DNA of 64,000 nucleotides from Amycolatopsis decaplanina DSM 44594 (GTDB lineage Bacteria; Actinomycetota; Actinomycetes; Mycobacteriales; Pseudonocardiaceae), in contig NZ_AOHO01000068.1 in assembly GCF_000342005.1 (NCBI RefSeq), positions 250,330-314,329 of the forward strand, read 5' to 3'. The translations under genes and the position numbers were made by a program. This document shows, in pieces, positions 44,001-52,044 of this stretch. The notes under the pieces are model-generated. The model saw only the letters and a list, made by a program, of their open reading frames with translations. It searched no databases and was not told the DNA's origin. Every line of letters begins with the position of its first letter. Within the stretch, counting starts at the first letter, position 1.

Positions 44001-45291
44001 CGACGGTGGTGACCGGCTGACCGAGATCGTCGCCGCCGTCATGGGACTGCGTCCCGATCGCCTCGACGCCGACCTCCCGCTGGTGGAGCTCGGGCTGGAT
44101 TCCCTGATGGCGAACCGGATCTCCGACGCCGTCCGCCGGGAGTTCGGCACCGAACCCGACGCCGTCAGCGTGCTCCGGGGCGCCACCCTCGCCGATCTCG
44201 GCCGCGATCTCACACCCCGCGAGAACGAGGAACCACTGCCGTCCCGCGGTCGCGCCTGGGACGCGGCGGACCGCCTGGTGCTGCGCCTGTGGCAGGAGCA
44301 CACCGGCGCCGAAGCGACCGGCACGCAGGTCCGGCTGACCGAGACCGGCACACCGGACCGGCTGGCCGAACTGCTCGCCGAGGGGCTCAGCACCGAGCTC
44401 GACACGCCTGTCGACGCTTCGGAACTCCGACGGCACGACTCGCTCGCGGCCATCGCCGACGTCGCTCGCGCCGTCCTCGACACGCGGGAGGAGCGGGGGC
44501 CGGTCCACGTCCTCGCTCCCGGCGAGGCCGGGGTCGCGCCGCTGCTGCTGTTCCACCCGGGCGGAAGTACCTGCACCGTGTACCGGCCGCTGCTGGACCG
44601 GCTGCCGCCAGGGGTGCCGTGCGTGGGGTTCGAACGCGTTCCCGGGGTCGGCATCGAGGAGCGCGTCGAACACCTCCTGCCGCTGGTGCGGGCACAGCGT
44701 CGCGACCGGCCGTACCGGCTGGCGGGCTGGTCGTTCGGCGGGGCGCTGGCCTACGGCGTCGCCGCACGGCTCGCCGAAGAAGGCGAAGAGGTCGAGTTCG
44801 TCGCGCTGATCGACACCATGCTCCCCCTCCCGGAGCCGGATCTCGATCCGAGGGCGTCGTCCGCCCGGCGGTTCCTGCGGTTCACCGGATACGTCGAGGG
44901 AACCTATGGCCGCGAAGTACGACTCGGCCATGAGGAACTGGCTCCGCTCCCCGAAGAGGAGCAGATCGAGCTGACCATGCGGCGAGTCGCCGAAGCGGGC
45001 TTGCTCAGTCCCGGTGTACTCCGGCACCAGCGCCAGTCCTTTTTGGACACCCTGGCGGCCGAACGCGGTACGCCTCGCCGCTACGACGGACGGGTCGTTC
45101 TCTACCGGGCGACCGGGCACTACGCGGCCGGACTGGCGATGGAACCCCGGTATTCGCGCACGGATCTCGCGGCAGGCTGGGCGGAGTTGTGCCCGGGGCT
45201 GGAGATCGTGCCGGTCGAGGCACATCACCTGTCGGTGGTCGACCCGCCCCACGTCGATGTCGTGGCGAGGCATCTGGCGGGACTCCTGTGA
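41089..45291 (+). CDS. Pks13-like synthase, ACP-KS-AT-ACP-TE
   Basis: A 1400-aa condensing synthase. Domains are: ACP1 (10-80, phosphopantetheine Ser in YGLSSRQAV near 43) and KS (95-520; Cys255 in DTACSSSL, His390 in EAHGTGT, His430 in NIAHAEAAAG). Next are AT (600-880; Ser700 in GHSLGSA, with the later specificity motif reading VAGHS) and ACP2 (985-1060; Ser1005 in LGLDSLMAN). A carrier-like but Ser-less segment spans about 1070-1135, and TE is at 1140-1400 (Ser1215 in GWSFGGAL, His in VEAHHLSVVD). There is no KR, DH or ER, so one condensation gives a beta-keto product. This is the layout of mycobacterial Pks13, which joins a FadD32-activated chain to a carboxyacyl extender. It overlaps both neighbours by 4 bp. 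Confidence 0.92.
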   Translation: MRNSSFDTPALRRWLLDTVAGHTGVDAARLEADRPLSDYGLSSRQAVGIAADLEDLLGTPLPATLLWESPTIDHLARSLTGGAEPESEPSSTDRRRTDPIAVVGLGCRWPGADGIDEFWELLRSGRDAVRTAPPGRWNAGAAPIVGGFLDDVAGFDADHFGITPREASTMDPQQRMLLEVAWAALEHAGIAPASLRGSRTGVFTGISTHDYGHLTMSGGGVDLWTATGAAGSISANRLSYVYDLRGPSMAVDTACSSSLVAVHHAVRALRDGEADLALAGGVNLMLLPGPTAAFAAAGLLAGDGRCKTFAAHADGIARAEGCGVVVLKRLADAEYDGDRVLAVIRSTAVNSDGRSQGMAAPNPAAQQDMLRTAYHGARLDPSTVDYVEAHGTGTLLGDPIEARSLGAVLGKDRPADAPLLIGSVKTNIAHAEAAAGIAGLIKVVLAMSRDELPPQLHFDAPNPHIPFDDLRLKVVTEPTPWPRRSGRATAGVSAFGFGGTNAHVVLEQAPALDPAPDRADVRIGLLSARTRDRLAERATQLANWLESSATPSLSLADVTHTLSRRDNGGPHRAAVVAGDTAELAVLLRAVGSGADPLPAGAVTGTARNTDGPVFVFSGHGSQWPGMGQGLLAAEPAFAAQVDKLHDLFTEHTGRSLRALLTSGIPLSLPETQTAIFGTQIALAAQWEALGVRPAAVVGHSLGSAAAAVVSGVLTPDEAVHLVATRARLLGTIGPGGAMAAVELAPEELALYPDIELAVESGPGQLTVAGDATVLDLLVAELEAAGLAARRLPVEVAGHSARVDPVLPQLREALAELGGRRPTVPWYDTVLADPRELPDFDAGYWAAHLRRPVRFRQAVTAAAEDGHRVFLEVSPHPILRGSVTRTLEAEGIHDAVVTGTLRRGQDEVRALGAAAAELYCAGTRITTADPDDGARLVDVPPMPWRHERHWYTTTEEPPSFAAPTAGPEPVRSDGGDRLTEIVAAVMGLRPDRLDADLPLVELGLDSLMANRISDAVRREFGTEPDAVSVLRGATLADLGRDLTPRENEEPLPSRGRAWDAADRLVLRLWQEHTGAEATGTQVRLTETGTPDRLAELLAEGLSTELDTPVDASELRRHDSLAAIADVARAVLDTREERGPVHVLAPGEAGVAPLLLFHPGGSTCTVYRPLLDRLPPGVPCVGFERVPGVGIEERVEHLLPLVRAQRRDRPYRLAGWSFGGALAYGVAARLAEEGEEVEFVALIDTMLPLPEPDLDPRASSARRFLRFTGYVEGTYGREVRLGHEELAPLPEEEQIELTMRRVAEAGLLSPGVLRHQRQSFLDTLAAERGTPRRYDGRVVLYRATGHYAAGLAMEPRYSRTDLAAGWAELCPGLEIVPVEAHHLSVVDPPHVDVVARHLAGLL

Positions 45292-46778
45292 CCACGGCCC
45301 GGGCCGAGCGAGCGGTCGACCGCGCCTGGCCGCTGCTGGCGGTACTCGGCGCCGGGCTCTTCCTCGTGGCGGTCGACGCGACCGTGTTGCACGTCGCGTT
45401 GCCCGACCTCGTCCGGCAACTGCGACCGGGCGCGGCTGCACAGGTGTGGATCGTGGCGATCTACCCGCTGACCGCCGCGCCGTTGCTGCTGCCGTTCGGC
45501 ACCCTCGGCGACCGGTACGGGCGGCGGCGCGTACTGGTCGCCGGGTACGTCGTGTTCGGGATCGCGTCGCTCGGCTGCGCGTTCGCGCCGAACGTGCCGG
45601 TGCTGCTGGGCTGCCGCGCGCTGCTCGGCTGCGGCGGCGCGATGATCATGCCGGTGACGATGTCGCTGCTCCGCGAACTGTTCCCGGAGCAGCGGCACCG
45701 TCGCACGGCGATCGCGGTGTGCAGCGGGATCGCGGGCACCGGGTCGGTGTTCGGGCCGATCCTCGGCGGAGTGCTCGTCGAGGCGTGGGGCTGGCGGGCC
45801 ACGTTCCTGCTGAATCCGCCGGTGATCCTCGCGGCGGTGGTGCTGGCGCTGCGGTGGCTCCCCCGCACTCCGCCGGGACAGCGGCCGTGGGACGCGCTCA
45901 GCGCCGCCCTCGCCGCGGGCGGCGTCCTGGGGATCGCTTTCGCCGTCGGGCATCCGGGCTCCTGGACCACGGCCGTCGCCTCGGGCTTGACCGGATGCGT
46001 CCTCATCGGACTGTTCCTGCGCCGCCAGCGCCGGACCGATCCGCCGCTGCTGGACCTCGCCCTGTTCCGGCGGCCGGGAGTGCGGGCCGCGGTGGGCGGG
46101 GTGCTGCTGGTGATGAGCACACTCGTCGGGCTCGGCCTGTTGTTCGCCCAGTACCTGCAGGTGGTGCTCGGGCTCTCACCGACGGCGGCGGCGGGCAGGC
46201 TGCTCCTGGTGCTGGGCGCGTCGGCCGTCGGCAGTGTCGTGACCCCATCGCTGCTGGGGCGCTTCGGCAACGCGCGGGTCCGCACGGCCGGGTTCGCAGT
46301 GGCGGCGGTGTCGTTGCTGGTCCCGGCGGCGGGATCGGCCGCGCTGACATCGCCGGTGCTGCTGGGTGCCGGGCTGACCGGACTGGGGCTGGGGATGGCG
46401 CTCGCGCTCACCTCGAGCACCGACACCCTCCTTTCGGCGACCTCGGCGGACCAGGCCGGCGGCGCCGCGGCGGTGGAGAAGACGGGCTACGAACTCGGTG
46501 CGGGCTTCGGAACGACAGTGTTCGGCTCTCTGGCGGCCGCGGTGTACGCGGGACACCTGACCGTGCCCGCCGCAGTGCCCGAACCGGCGCGGCTGCTCGC
46601 CTTGTCGGGACCGGCTCAGGCGGAGACGGCCGCCTCGGGGTTGCCTTCCGGGCTCGCCGCCGAAGTGCTCGACGCCGCGAAAGCCGCCTGCACCACAGGA
46701 CTGCAGGTGTCGGCGGCCGTCGCTTGTGGACTGTTCCTGGTGGCCGTCCTCGTCAGCGCGGGCGCGCCTCGTCGGTGA
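45288..46778 (+). CDS. MFS exporter, DHA2 (14-helix) type
   Basis: A 496-aa major-facilitator protein with 14 predicted helices. It has motif [15 protein letters not shown] after helix 2, the antiporter motif around [17 protein letters not shown], and [12 protein letters not shown] typical of DHA2/EmrB proteins. GTG 45288 overlaps the PKS stop (GTGA), tying its expression to the synthase, so it most likely exports the product or a precursor. In mycobacteria MmpL3 moves the corresponding lipid; no MmpL gene is present here. Its 3' end overlaps the convergent VOC gene by 26 bp. Confidence 0.9.
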   Translation: MTTARAERAVDRAWPLLAVLGAGLFLVAVDATVLHVALPDLVRQLRPGAAAQVWIVAIYPLTAAPLLLPFGTLGDRYGRRRVLVAGYVVFGIASLGCAFAPNVPVLLGCRALLGCGGAMIMPVTMSLLRELFPEQRHRRTAIAVCSGIAGTGSVFGPILGGVLVEAWGWRATFLLNPPVILAAVVLALRWLPRTPPGQRPWDALSAALAAGGVLGIAFAVGHPGSWTTAVASGLTGCVLIGLFLRRQRRTDPPLLDLALFRRPGVRAAVGGVLLVMSTLVGLGLLFAQYLQVVLGLSPTAAAGRLLLVLGASAVGSVVTPSLLGRFGNARVRTAGFAVAAVSLLVPAAGSAALTSPVLLGAGLTGLGLGMALALTSSTDTLLSATSADQAGGAAAVEKTGYELGAGFGTTVFGSLAAAVYAGHLTVPAAVPEPARLLALSGPAQAETAASGLPSGLAAEVLDAAKAACTTGLQVSAAVACGLFLVAVLVSAGAPRR

Positions 46779-47172
46779 ACCGCTCGGCGAACTCCCCCGT
46801 CGGCGGGATCTCCTGGATCACGTCGATCAGGACGCCGTTGGGGTCGGTGACGATGAAGTGCCGCTGCCCGAACTCCTCGCTGCGCAGGGAAAGCACCTCG
46901 GGCAGCCCCGCCTCTTCGACCAGCCGCCGGTGCTCGGCGTCGACGTCCTCGACCTCGAAGTTCAGCAACAGTCCCTGCACGGGTTTGCCTGCCCCGCCGG
47001 GAATGGTGTCGTGCCCGGGGGCGAGGATCGCGAGCTCCCACTCGCCGCGTTCGAGGCTGACGTACCAGTCGGCCTCGAACGTGAGCTCGAAGCCGAAGTG
47101 ACCGCAGTAGAAGTCCCGGGTCTCGGCGATCTTCTCGGTCATGAGAACAGGATAAAAGCTGGTCAGACGCAT
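46753..47172 (-). CDS. VOC/glyoxalase-family protein
   Basis: A 139-aa protein of one vicinal-oxygen-chelate unit with two beta-alpha-beta-beta-beta modules ([20 protein letters not shown]; later [18 protein letters not shown]). Members bind metal and act as dioxygenases, isomerases or drug-binding proteins; the metal ligands cannot all be assigned here. It is divergent from a TetR gene, with two matching operators between them, so it is probably that regulator's target. The last residues are encoded in overlap with the MFS gene. Confidence 0.85.
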   Translation of the reverse strand: MRLTSFYPVLMTEKIAETRDFYCGHFGFELTFEADWYVSLERGEWELAILAPGHDTIPGGAGKPVQGLLLNFEVEDVDAEHRRLVEEAGLPEVLSLRSEEFGQRHFIVTDPNGVLIDVIQEIPPTGEFAERFTDEARPR

Positions 47173-47196
47173 GATGCCACCTTGCTCGTGAATAAT

Positions 47197-47209
47197 ACCG
47201 ACCGTCGGT
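47197..47209. promoter_or_regulatory. TetR operator, VOC side
   Basis: ACCGAC-C-GTCGGT, a perfect palindrome 25 bp upstream of the VOC start. It is repeated as ACCGAC-G-GTCGGT at 47231-47243, centres 34 bp apart. Confidence 0.75.
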
Positions 47210-47230
47210 TTGTTTTTTGAAAGTTAGCCA

Positions 47231-47243
47231 ACCGACGGTCGGT
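47231..47243. promoter_or_regulatory. TetR operator, regulator side
   Basis: ACCGAC-G-GTCGGT, 17 bp upstream of the TetR start, paired with the copy at 47197-47209. Together they form a larger inverted repeat from TACCGACC to GGTCGGTA. Confidence 0.75.
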
Positions 47244-47260
47244 ATGTCAAGATTCCGGAC

Positions 47261-47845
47261 ATGGCCCGCACGAAGCAGCAGCAGCGCGAAGAGACGATGG
47301 AAGCGTTGACCGCCACCGCCCGGCGGCTGTTCGCCGAGCACGGGTACGGCAAGGTCGGCCTGGAGACCATCGCGCAGACCGCGGGCGTGAGCAAAGGCGC
47401 GCTCTACCACCACTTCAGCAGCAAGGCGGAGCTGTTCCGGCATGTGCTCGGCGTCGTGCAGCACGACGTCGGCGAGCAGATCGCGCGGGCCGCGGACGCC
47501 GCGCCGGATTCATGGGCGGGGCTGCTGGCCGGCTGCCGCGCGTTCCTCGCCGCGGCGACCGATCCGGAGACCCAGCAGATCATGCTGCTGGACGGCCCGT
47601 CGGTGGTCGGCTGGCAGGACTGGCGCGAACTGGACGCGGAGTCCTCCGCCCGGCACCTCGCCGAAGCGCTGACCGGGCTGATGACCGAGGGCGCCCTGGC
47701 GAAGCGGCCCGTCGAACCGTTGGTACGCCTGCTTTCCGGTGCGATGAACGAGGCCGCCGTCTGGCTCGCCCACTCCCCCGACCCGAAGGCCGACCTCGCC
47801 GCGACCATGGACACCCTGACACCGATGATCGAAGCGCTCCGCTAA
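47261..47845 (+). CDS. TetR-family transcriptional regulator
   Basis: A 194-aa repressor. The helix-turn-helix is at residues 30-50 (LETIAQTAGVSKGALYHHF), followed by KAELFRHVLGVVQHDVGEQI and an all-helical effector domain. ATG 47261 begins MARTKQQQREETMEAL. Operators in the gap suggest it represses itself and the divergent VOC gene. Its 3' end meets a D-type repeat. Confidence 0.92.
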   Translation: MARTKQQQREETMEALTATARRLFAEHGYGKVGLETIAQTAGVSKGALYHHFSSKAELFRHVLGVVQHDVGEQIARAADAAPDSWAGLLAGCRAFLAAATDPETQQIMLLDGPSVVGWQDWRELDAESSARHLAEALTGLMTEGALAKRPVEPLVRLLSGAMNEAAVWLAHSPDPKADLAATMDTLTPMIEALR

Positions 47846-47848
47846 GCC

Positions 47849-47957
47849 GAACTCGCGTGCTCAGAGACGGAACTCGCGTGATTGGGGCCGGATCATCGAG
47901 TTCGGCGTCCAATCACGCGAGTTCCGTCTTCAAGCACGCGAGTCACGTGTTCGGGCA
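47849..47957. repeat. D-type long inverted repeat
   Basis: Left 47851-47885 and right 47909-47943 form a 35-bp stem; the inner 19 bp are perfect (ACGGAACTCGCGTGATTGG). Each arm has two copies of ACTCGCGTG. It lies between the TetR gene and the tRNA genes and is related to 54448-54566. Confidence 0.8.
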
Positions 47958-47965
47958 CAACGCGA

Positions 47966-47995
47966 AAAGGCCCCACCTTGTCGGGTGGGGCCTTT
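47966..47995 (-). terminator. Terminator of the tRNA-Val operon
   Basis: AAAGGCCCCACC and GGTGGGGCCTTT form a 12-bp stem with a 6-nt loop. On the minus strand it is followed by TTTTCG just past the second tRNA, as in a Rho-independent terminator. It could work for the plus-strand TetR gene as well. Confidence 0.8.
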
Positions 47996-48002
47996 ACTGC
48001 GG

Positions 48003-48074
48003 TGGGCGATACTGGGATCGAACCAGTGACCTCTTCGGTGTGAACGAAGCGCTCTCCCCCTGAGCTAATCGCCC
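48003..48074 (-). tRNA. tRNA-Val (anticodon CAC)
   Basis: On the minus strand: acceptor GGGCGAT/ATCGCCC, D-arm TAGCTCAGGGGGAGAGC, anticodon loop TTCACAC with anticodon CAC, T-arm CTGGTTCGATCCCAG, discriminator A. CCA is not encoded (ACCG follows). It reads GTG codons. Confidence 0.95.
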
Positions 48075-48112
48075 GTGGTACGAACTTCGGTCCACCGGGG
48101 AAGCGAACCTGG

Positions 48113-48184
48113 TGCGCGATACTGGGATTGAACCAGTGACCTCTTCCGTGTCAGGGAAGCGCTCTCCCGCTGAGCTAAACGCGC
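48113..48184 (-). tRNA. tRNA-Val (anticodon GAC)
   Basis: On the minus strand: acceptor GCGCGTT/ATCGCGC, anticodon loop CTGACAC with anticodon GAC, T-arm CTGGTTCAATCCCAG, discriminator A, and CCA encoded at 48112-48110. It reads GTC/GTT codons and is transcribed before the CAC tRNA, 38 bp away. Confidence 0.95.
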
Positions 48185-48263
48185 GTGTTGTGTTGTTCGT
48201 ACTGGCGATAGCTTAGCGGACCCCGTTTCCCGGGCCGTCACAGGGGTTCCCTATCCGCGAAGC

Positions 48264-50105
48264 TCAGGGTTTCGGCAGCCGCGAAGCGACCGAGACCGCG
48301 ATCTCCTTCGCCCGCTCACACGGGCTTCCACTCCCCTCGCGCGCCAGCAGCCGGACGGCGACGTGTTCGGCCTCGCGGTCCGGCAGCGGACGGTGCCGCC
48401 AGGTGACGGCGCAATTCGAGCCGCCGAACTCCCGCATGTCACCGGTGACGCCGCCGAGGTCGACCGGCGAACCCTCCGGCGCATAGGCGCCTCGCTGCAG
48501 TTCGACGGTCAGCGTGTCCCCGCCGCCCACCCACTCGCAGATCCGCAATGTCCGCGGAGCCGGCTGCGCGTTGGGCATGGTCCTGCCGAGCACCGCCGGA
48601 TCGGCGATCGCGCACGGGTCGAGCGGCAGGATGCTCGCCGGATCGCCGTCACGGTCGACGTCGTGCGTGCGCAGCCGGGTGAGCGCGGCGGTCAGCATGT
48701 CGTCGGCGGCCTTGCAGGGATCGCCGTCCCGGCCCGGATGGGAGACGACGATGCCGAGCCGCCGGTCCGCCGGCAGCTGGGCGACCGAATCGCAGCCGCC
48801 GCTGATCGTGCTGCGCAGCAACGGAAGTCCTTCGGCGGTGCGCTCGGTCCGCTCGAGACTGCTCGCGGTCACGCCTTCCCCGAGCCGGAGGTCGAAGGTG
48901 ACGCCCTTGAGACCGGTGTAGTTGCAGCGGGCCGGGTAGATCGGACCGGTTTCCGGCTTCAGGGTGCCGAACTCCGGCACGAACCGGCCGGCGAGCACCT
49001 TGCACGGATCCACCAGGCGCAGGCGTTCCAGGCCGAGCGCCTCGGTCGCCGACAGCGACGTCGTCCCGGGGGCCTCGGGCTTGGCGTGCTCGGCGATGGC
49101 GAGACCGAGCGCGACCATCCCGGCGACGACGAGCAGGACGACCGCCGCGAGCGAGCCGAACAGGATCTTCTTCGTCCGTGGCGCCATCTTCTTGGGCGGC
49201 GGGCGCCAGATCGGCAGCGGCAGGGCCAGCACCGAGCGCACTTCGGCGTCCTGCCGCTGGATCCGGGCATGCACGGCGGGCGGCCAGGGCGCCGCACCCG
49301 GCGGCACGGGGCCGAGGAAATCCAGGATCTGTTCCGGCGTGGGCCGTCGCACGGGGTCCTTGGCCAGGCAGGGCTCGGCGAGCCGCCGGATCTCGTCCGG
49401 GACGTCACCGAAATCCGCTGCGGCGTGCACGACGTTATACAGTGTCTGCGGCGCGGTCGGGCCGGTGAACGGGCCGCGTCCGGTCGCGGCCATGACGAGG
49501 ATCGCGCCGAGGGAGAACACGTCGCTCGCGCCGGTGATCCGCCCGCTGCCCGCCTGTTCCGGAGACATGAACGCGGGCGATCCGATGATCGCGCCCGTCC
49601 CGGTGAGGTCCTGCGCGTCCTCCGCCACCCGTGCGATACCGAAGTCGATCACCCTGGGGCCATCACTCGTCAGAATGATGTTGCTGGGTTTGAGATCCCG
49701 GTGGATCAATCCGGCGCGGTGGATCTCGGTCAGCGCCGCGGCGAGCCCGGACGCCAGCAGCCGCACCGACTCGGCGGGCAGCGGCCCGGCGGCGTCCACG
49801 GCCTCCTTCAAGGAGGGCCCGGTGACGAAGACCGAGGCGAGCCACGGGGTTTCCGCTTCCGCGTCGGCGTCCATGACCGCGGCCGTGTAGGCGCCGGAGA
49901 CCAGCCGCGACGTGGCGACCTCACGGCGGAACCGTTCCCGGAAGCGTGGATCGTGCGCGAACTGGGCGTGCAGTTGCTTCACCGCGACGAGCCTGCCGTC
50001 CGGGGCGAGGCCGAGCACGACGCGGCCCATCCCGCCTTCACCGAGTTCGGCGATGATCCGGTACGGGCCGATCTGCCGGGGTTCGCCGGGGTTCAAGGGT
50101 TTCAC
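48264..50105 (-). CDS. Transmembrane Ser/Thr protein kinase
   Basis: A 613-aa PknB-type kinase. The catalytic domain (residues 12-270) has GEGGMGRVVLG, Lys in LVAVKQLHA, catalytic loop HRDLKPSNII, IDFGIAR and GSPAFMSPEQ. A short linker precedes one membrane helix (about 313-338). The extracellular part (345-613) has spaced Cys pairs (VDPCKVLAGR, PARCNYTG, GGCDSVAQL, DPCAIADP) and probably two sensor-like domains. It is a tandem paralogue of the upstream gene at 50115: both begin MKPLN and have the same layout. The gap is 9 bp, so they share a transcript. Confidence 0.92.
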   Translation of the reverse strand: MKPLNPGEPRQIGPYRIIAELGEGGMGRVVLGLAPDGRLVAVKQLHAQFAHDPRFRERFRREVATSRLVSGAYTAAVMDADAEAETPWLASVFVTGPSLKEAVDAAGPLPAESVRLLASGLAAALTEIHRAGLIHRDLKPSNIILTSDGPRVIDFGIARVAEDAQDLTGTGAIIGSPAFMSPEQAGSGRITGASDVFSLGAILVMAATGRGPFTGPTAPQTLYNVVHAAADFGDVPDEIRRLAEPCLAKDPVRRPTPEQILDFLGPVPPGAAPWPPAVHARIQRQDAEVRSVLALPLPIWRPPPKKMAPRTKKILFGSLAAVVLLVVAGMVALGLAIAEHAKPEAPGTTSLSATEALGLERLRLVDPCKVLAGRFVPEFGTLKPETGPIYPARCNYTGLKGVTFDLRLGEGVTASSLERTERTAEGLPLLRSTISGGCDSVAQLPADRRLGIVVSHPGRDGDPCKAADDMLTAALTRLRTHDVDRDGDPASILPLDPCAIADPAVLGRTMPNAQPAPRTLRICEWVGGGDTLTVELQRGAYAPEGSPVDLGGVTGDMREFGGSNCAVTWRHRPLPDREAEHVAVRLLAREGSGSPCERAKEIAVSVASRLPKP

Positions 50106-50114
50106 TGATCAGCC

Positions 50115-51998
50115 CTAGGGTTTCGGAAGTTCGAGCAGCAGCGCCCCGGCGAAGCCCTTCGCCTTCTCGCAGGCTTCGTCGGCGGTCATCTTCGTACCAC
50201 TGGTCCCCACGGTCAGCTCGACGTTCTCCCCGTCGCGGTCGCTGACGGACCGGTGCTGCCAGGTCAGCGAACAGCTGGAGCGGGCGACGCCGTCGTCCTT
50301 CTTCGCCAGGTACACCTTGGCGCCGCCGAGCTCCAGGGTGGCGGTCCCCGTGTAGTACGAATCCTTCGACTGGGACGGTGGGTATGCCCGGACGAGGCTC
50401 AGCCGGACACTGCCCGCCGCGTCGTACCGGCACTGGTGCAGATGTTCGCGGATCGTTTCGACGACCGGGCCGATCAGCCGATCCGTGGTCGCGGGGCCCA
50501 CCAGCGCGCACGGGTCCAGCGGCGCCAAGGTCCCGGCCGGGAGGTCGCGTTCGTGGCCTCCGGCGCGGATCCGTTCAACCGCGTCGGCGAGCGCGGCCTT
50601 CACCACCGAACACGCCTCGTCCTTTGTGGACATCGAGTTCACGTCGGCGCTGAGTTCGGTGTTCGGCAGACCGGAGACCGGGACGGCGACCGCGCACGAA
50701 TCGTCGGAGCCCTTGATGCGCGACGGAAGCCCTTCCAGCTCACCGCCCGCTTCACCGTCGATCAGGCCGCCACCGACCGCCAGCTCCAGCCACTTGCCGG
50801 CGGGCGAAGAGTACGTGCACGAATCGAACTGGAGGTCGATCTTCGTGCTCAGCTTTCCGAACCCGGGAACGTCGCGTCCTGCCAGGACCTTGCACAGGTC
50901 GACCCGGCGAAGGTTGTCCGGGCCGAGCGGATCCTGGTTGACCGGAGTTGCGACCGGTTTGTCCGGTTGCGGCGGCGAACTCGGTGCGACGGCGGCCGGA
51001 GGCGGATCGTCCCCGGACAGGGAGACCGCCGCGACGACGCCACCGACGAGCAGCACGACGGCGGCCGCGGCGAGTCCCGCGTACAGGCCACGCCGGGATC
51101 GCTTCGGGGGCAGCGGGTTCAGCAGCCGCCGGACCTCGGCCTGTTGCGTCTCGATGAGGTGCGCCACCACCGGCGGCCACGGGCCGGTCGTCGGCGGGAT
51201 CGGGCCCAGCCGCTCCAGCACCCAGGCCGGGGACGGCCGGTCCGCCGGATTCTTCGCCAGGCACGGTTCGACGATCTGACGGAGTTCCGGCGCCAGCTGC
51301 CGCAGGTCGGGCCGGCCGTGCACGACGTTGTACAGGGTGTGCGGAGTGGACGTCCCGGTGAAGGGACTCGACCCGGTCGCGGCCATCACCAGCAGCACGC
51401 CGAACGAGAACATGTCGCTCGCCGGGGTCAGCGGCTTGCCCTCGGCTTGTTCCGGGGACATGAACCCGGGCGAACCGATGACGGCGCCGGTGTGCGTGAG
51501 TTCGGAGTCGCCTTCGACGGCGCGCGCGATACCGAAGTCGATCACCCGGGGACCGTCACCGGTGAGAATGACGTTGCCGGGTTTCAGGTCGCGGTGGATC
51601 AGCCCGGCACGGTGGATGTCCCCCAGCGCCAGCGCGAGCCCCGCGGCGAGATGACGGACCGCCGTCGGAGGCAGCGGCCCACCGGCGGAGACCGCCTCGG
51701 ACAGCGCCGGTCCCGGCACGAACACCGAGGCCAGCCACGGTGTCGGCGCGTTCGGATCGGCGTCCATGACCGGTGCGGTGTACGCGCCGGACACCAGGCG
51801 GGAGGTTTCGACCTCCCGTCGGAACCGCTCGCGGAAGCCGGGGTCGTGCGCGAAGCCCGGATGGACCTGCTTGATCGCGACCAGGCGCCCGTCGGAGGAG
51901 ATCCCGAGCAGCACCCGGCCCATCCCGCCCTCGCCGAGCGCGGCGAACACCCGGTAACGCCCCACGCCGGTGGGTTCGCCGGTGTTCAACGGCTTCAC
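50115..51998 (-). CDS. Transmembrane Ser/Thr protein kinase
   Basis: A 627-aa kinase, first gene of the tandem pair. The catalytic domain (12-270) has GEGGMGRVLLG, VAIKQVHP, HRDLKPGNVI, IDFGIARAV and GSPGFMSPEQ. One membrane helix lies near 308-330, followed by a Pro/Ser-rich stalk. The extracellular region (360-627) has VDLCKVLAGRDVPGFGKL and further Cys pairs (LDPCALVGP, SSCSLTWQHR) that line up with those of the downstream kinase. Recent duplication is likely; differences in the outer part suggest different signals. Confidence 0.92.
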   Translation of the reverse strand: MKPLNTGEPTGVGRYRVFAALGEGGMGRVLLGISSDGRLVAIKQVHPGFAHDPGFRERFRREVETSRLVSGAYTAPVMDADPNAPTPWLASVFVPGPALSEAVSAGGPLPPTAVRHLAAGLALALGDIHRAGLIHRDLKPGNVILTGDGPRVIDFGIARAVEGDSELTHTGAVIGSPGFMSPEQAEGKPLTPASDMFSFGVLLVMAATGSSPFTGTSTPHTLYNVVHGRPDLRQLAPELRQIVEPCLAKNPADRPSPAWVLERLGPIPPTTGPWPPVVAHLIETQQAEVRRLLNPLPPKRSRRGLYAGLAAAAVVLLVGGVVAAVSLSGDDPPPAAVAPSSPPQPDKPVATPVNQDPLGPDNLRRVDLCKVLAGRDVPGFGKLSTKIDLQFDSCTYSSPAGKWLELAVGGGLIDGEAGGELEGLPSRIKGSDDSCAVAVPVSGLPNTELSADVNSMSTKDEACSVVKAALADAVERIRAGGHERDLPAGTLAPLDPCALVGPATTDRLIGPVVETIREHLHQCRYDAAGSVRLSLVRAYPPSQSKDSYYTGTATLELGGAKVYLAKKDDGVARSSCSLTWQHRSVSDRDGENVELTVGTSGTKMTADEACEKAKGFAGALLLELPKP

Positions 51999-52044
51999 GA
52001 AGGCCCCCTTGTCCGGGGCGATGGTACAAAACCACCCGGAAGTG

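Noticed and set aside
39347-45291. Ordinary modular type I PKS cluster with a CoA ligase
   Set aside because: There is one condensing module only, with an N-terminal ACP, a terminal TE and a FAAL; this is the Pks13/FadD32 layout, not an assembly line.
43051-45441. Long minus-strand frame opposite the PKS
   Set aside because: Shadow frame; the plus strand carries KS, AT, ACP and TE active-site motifs.
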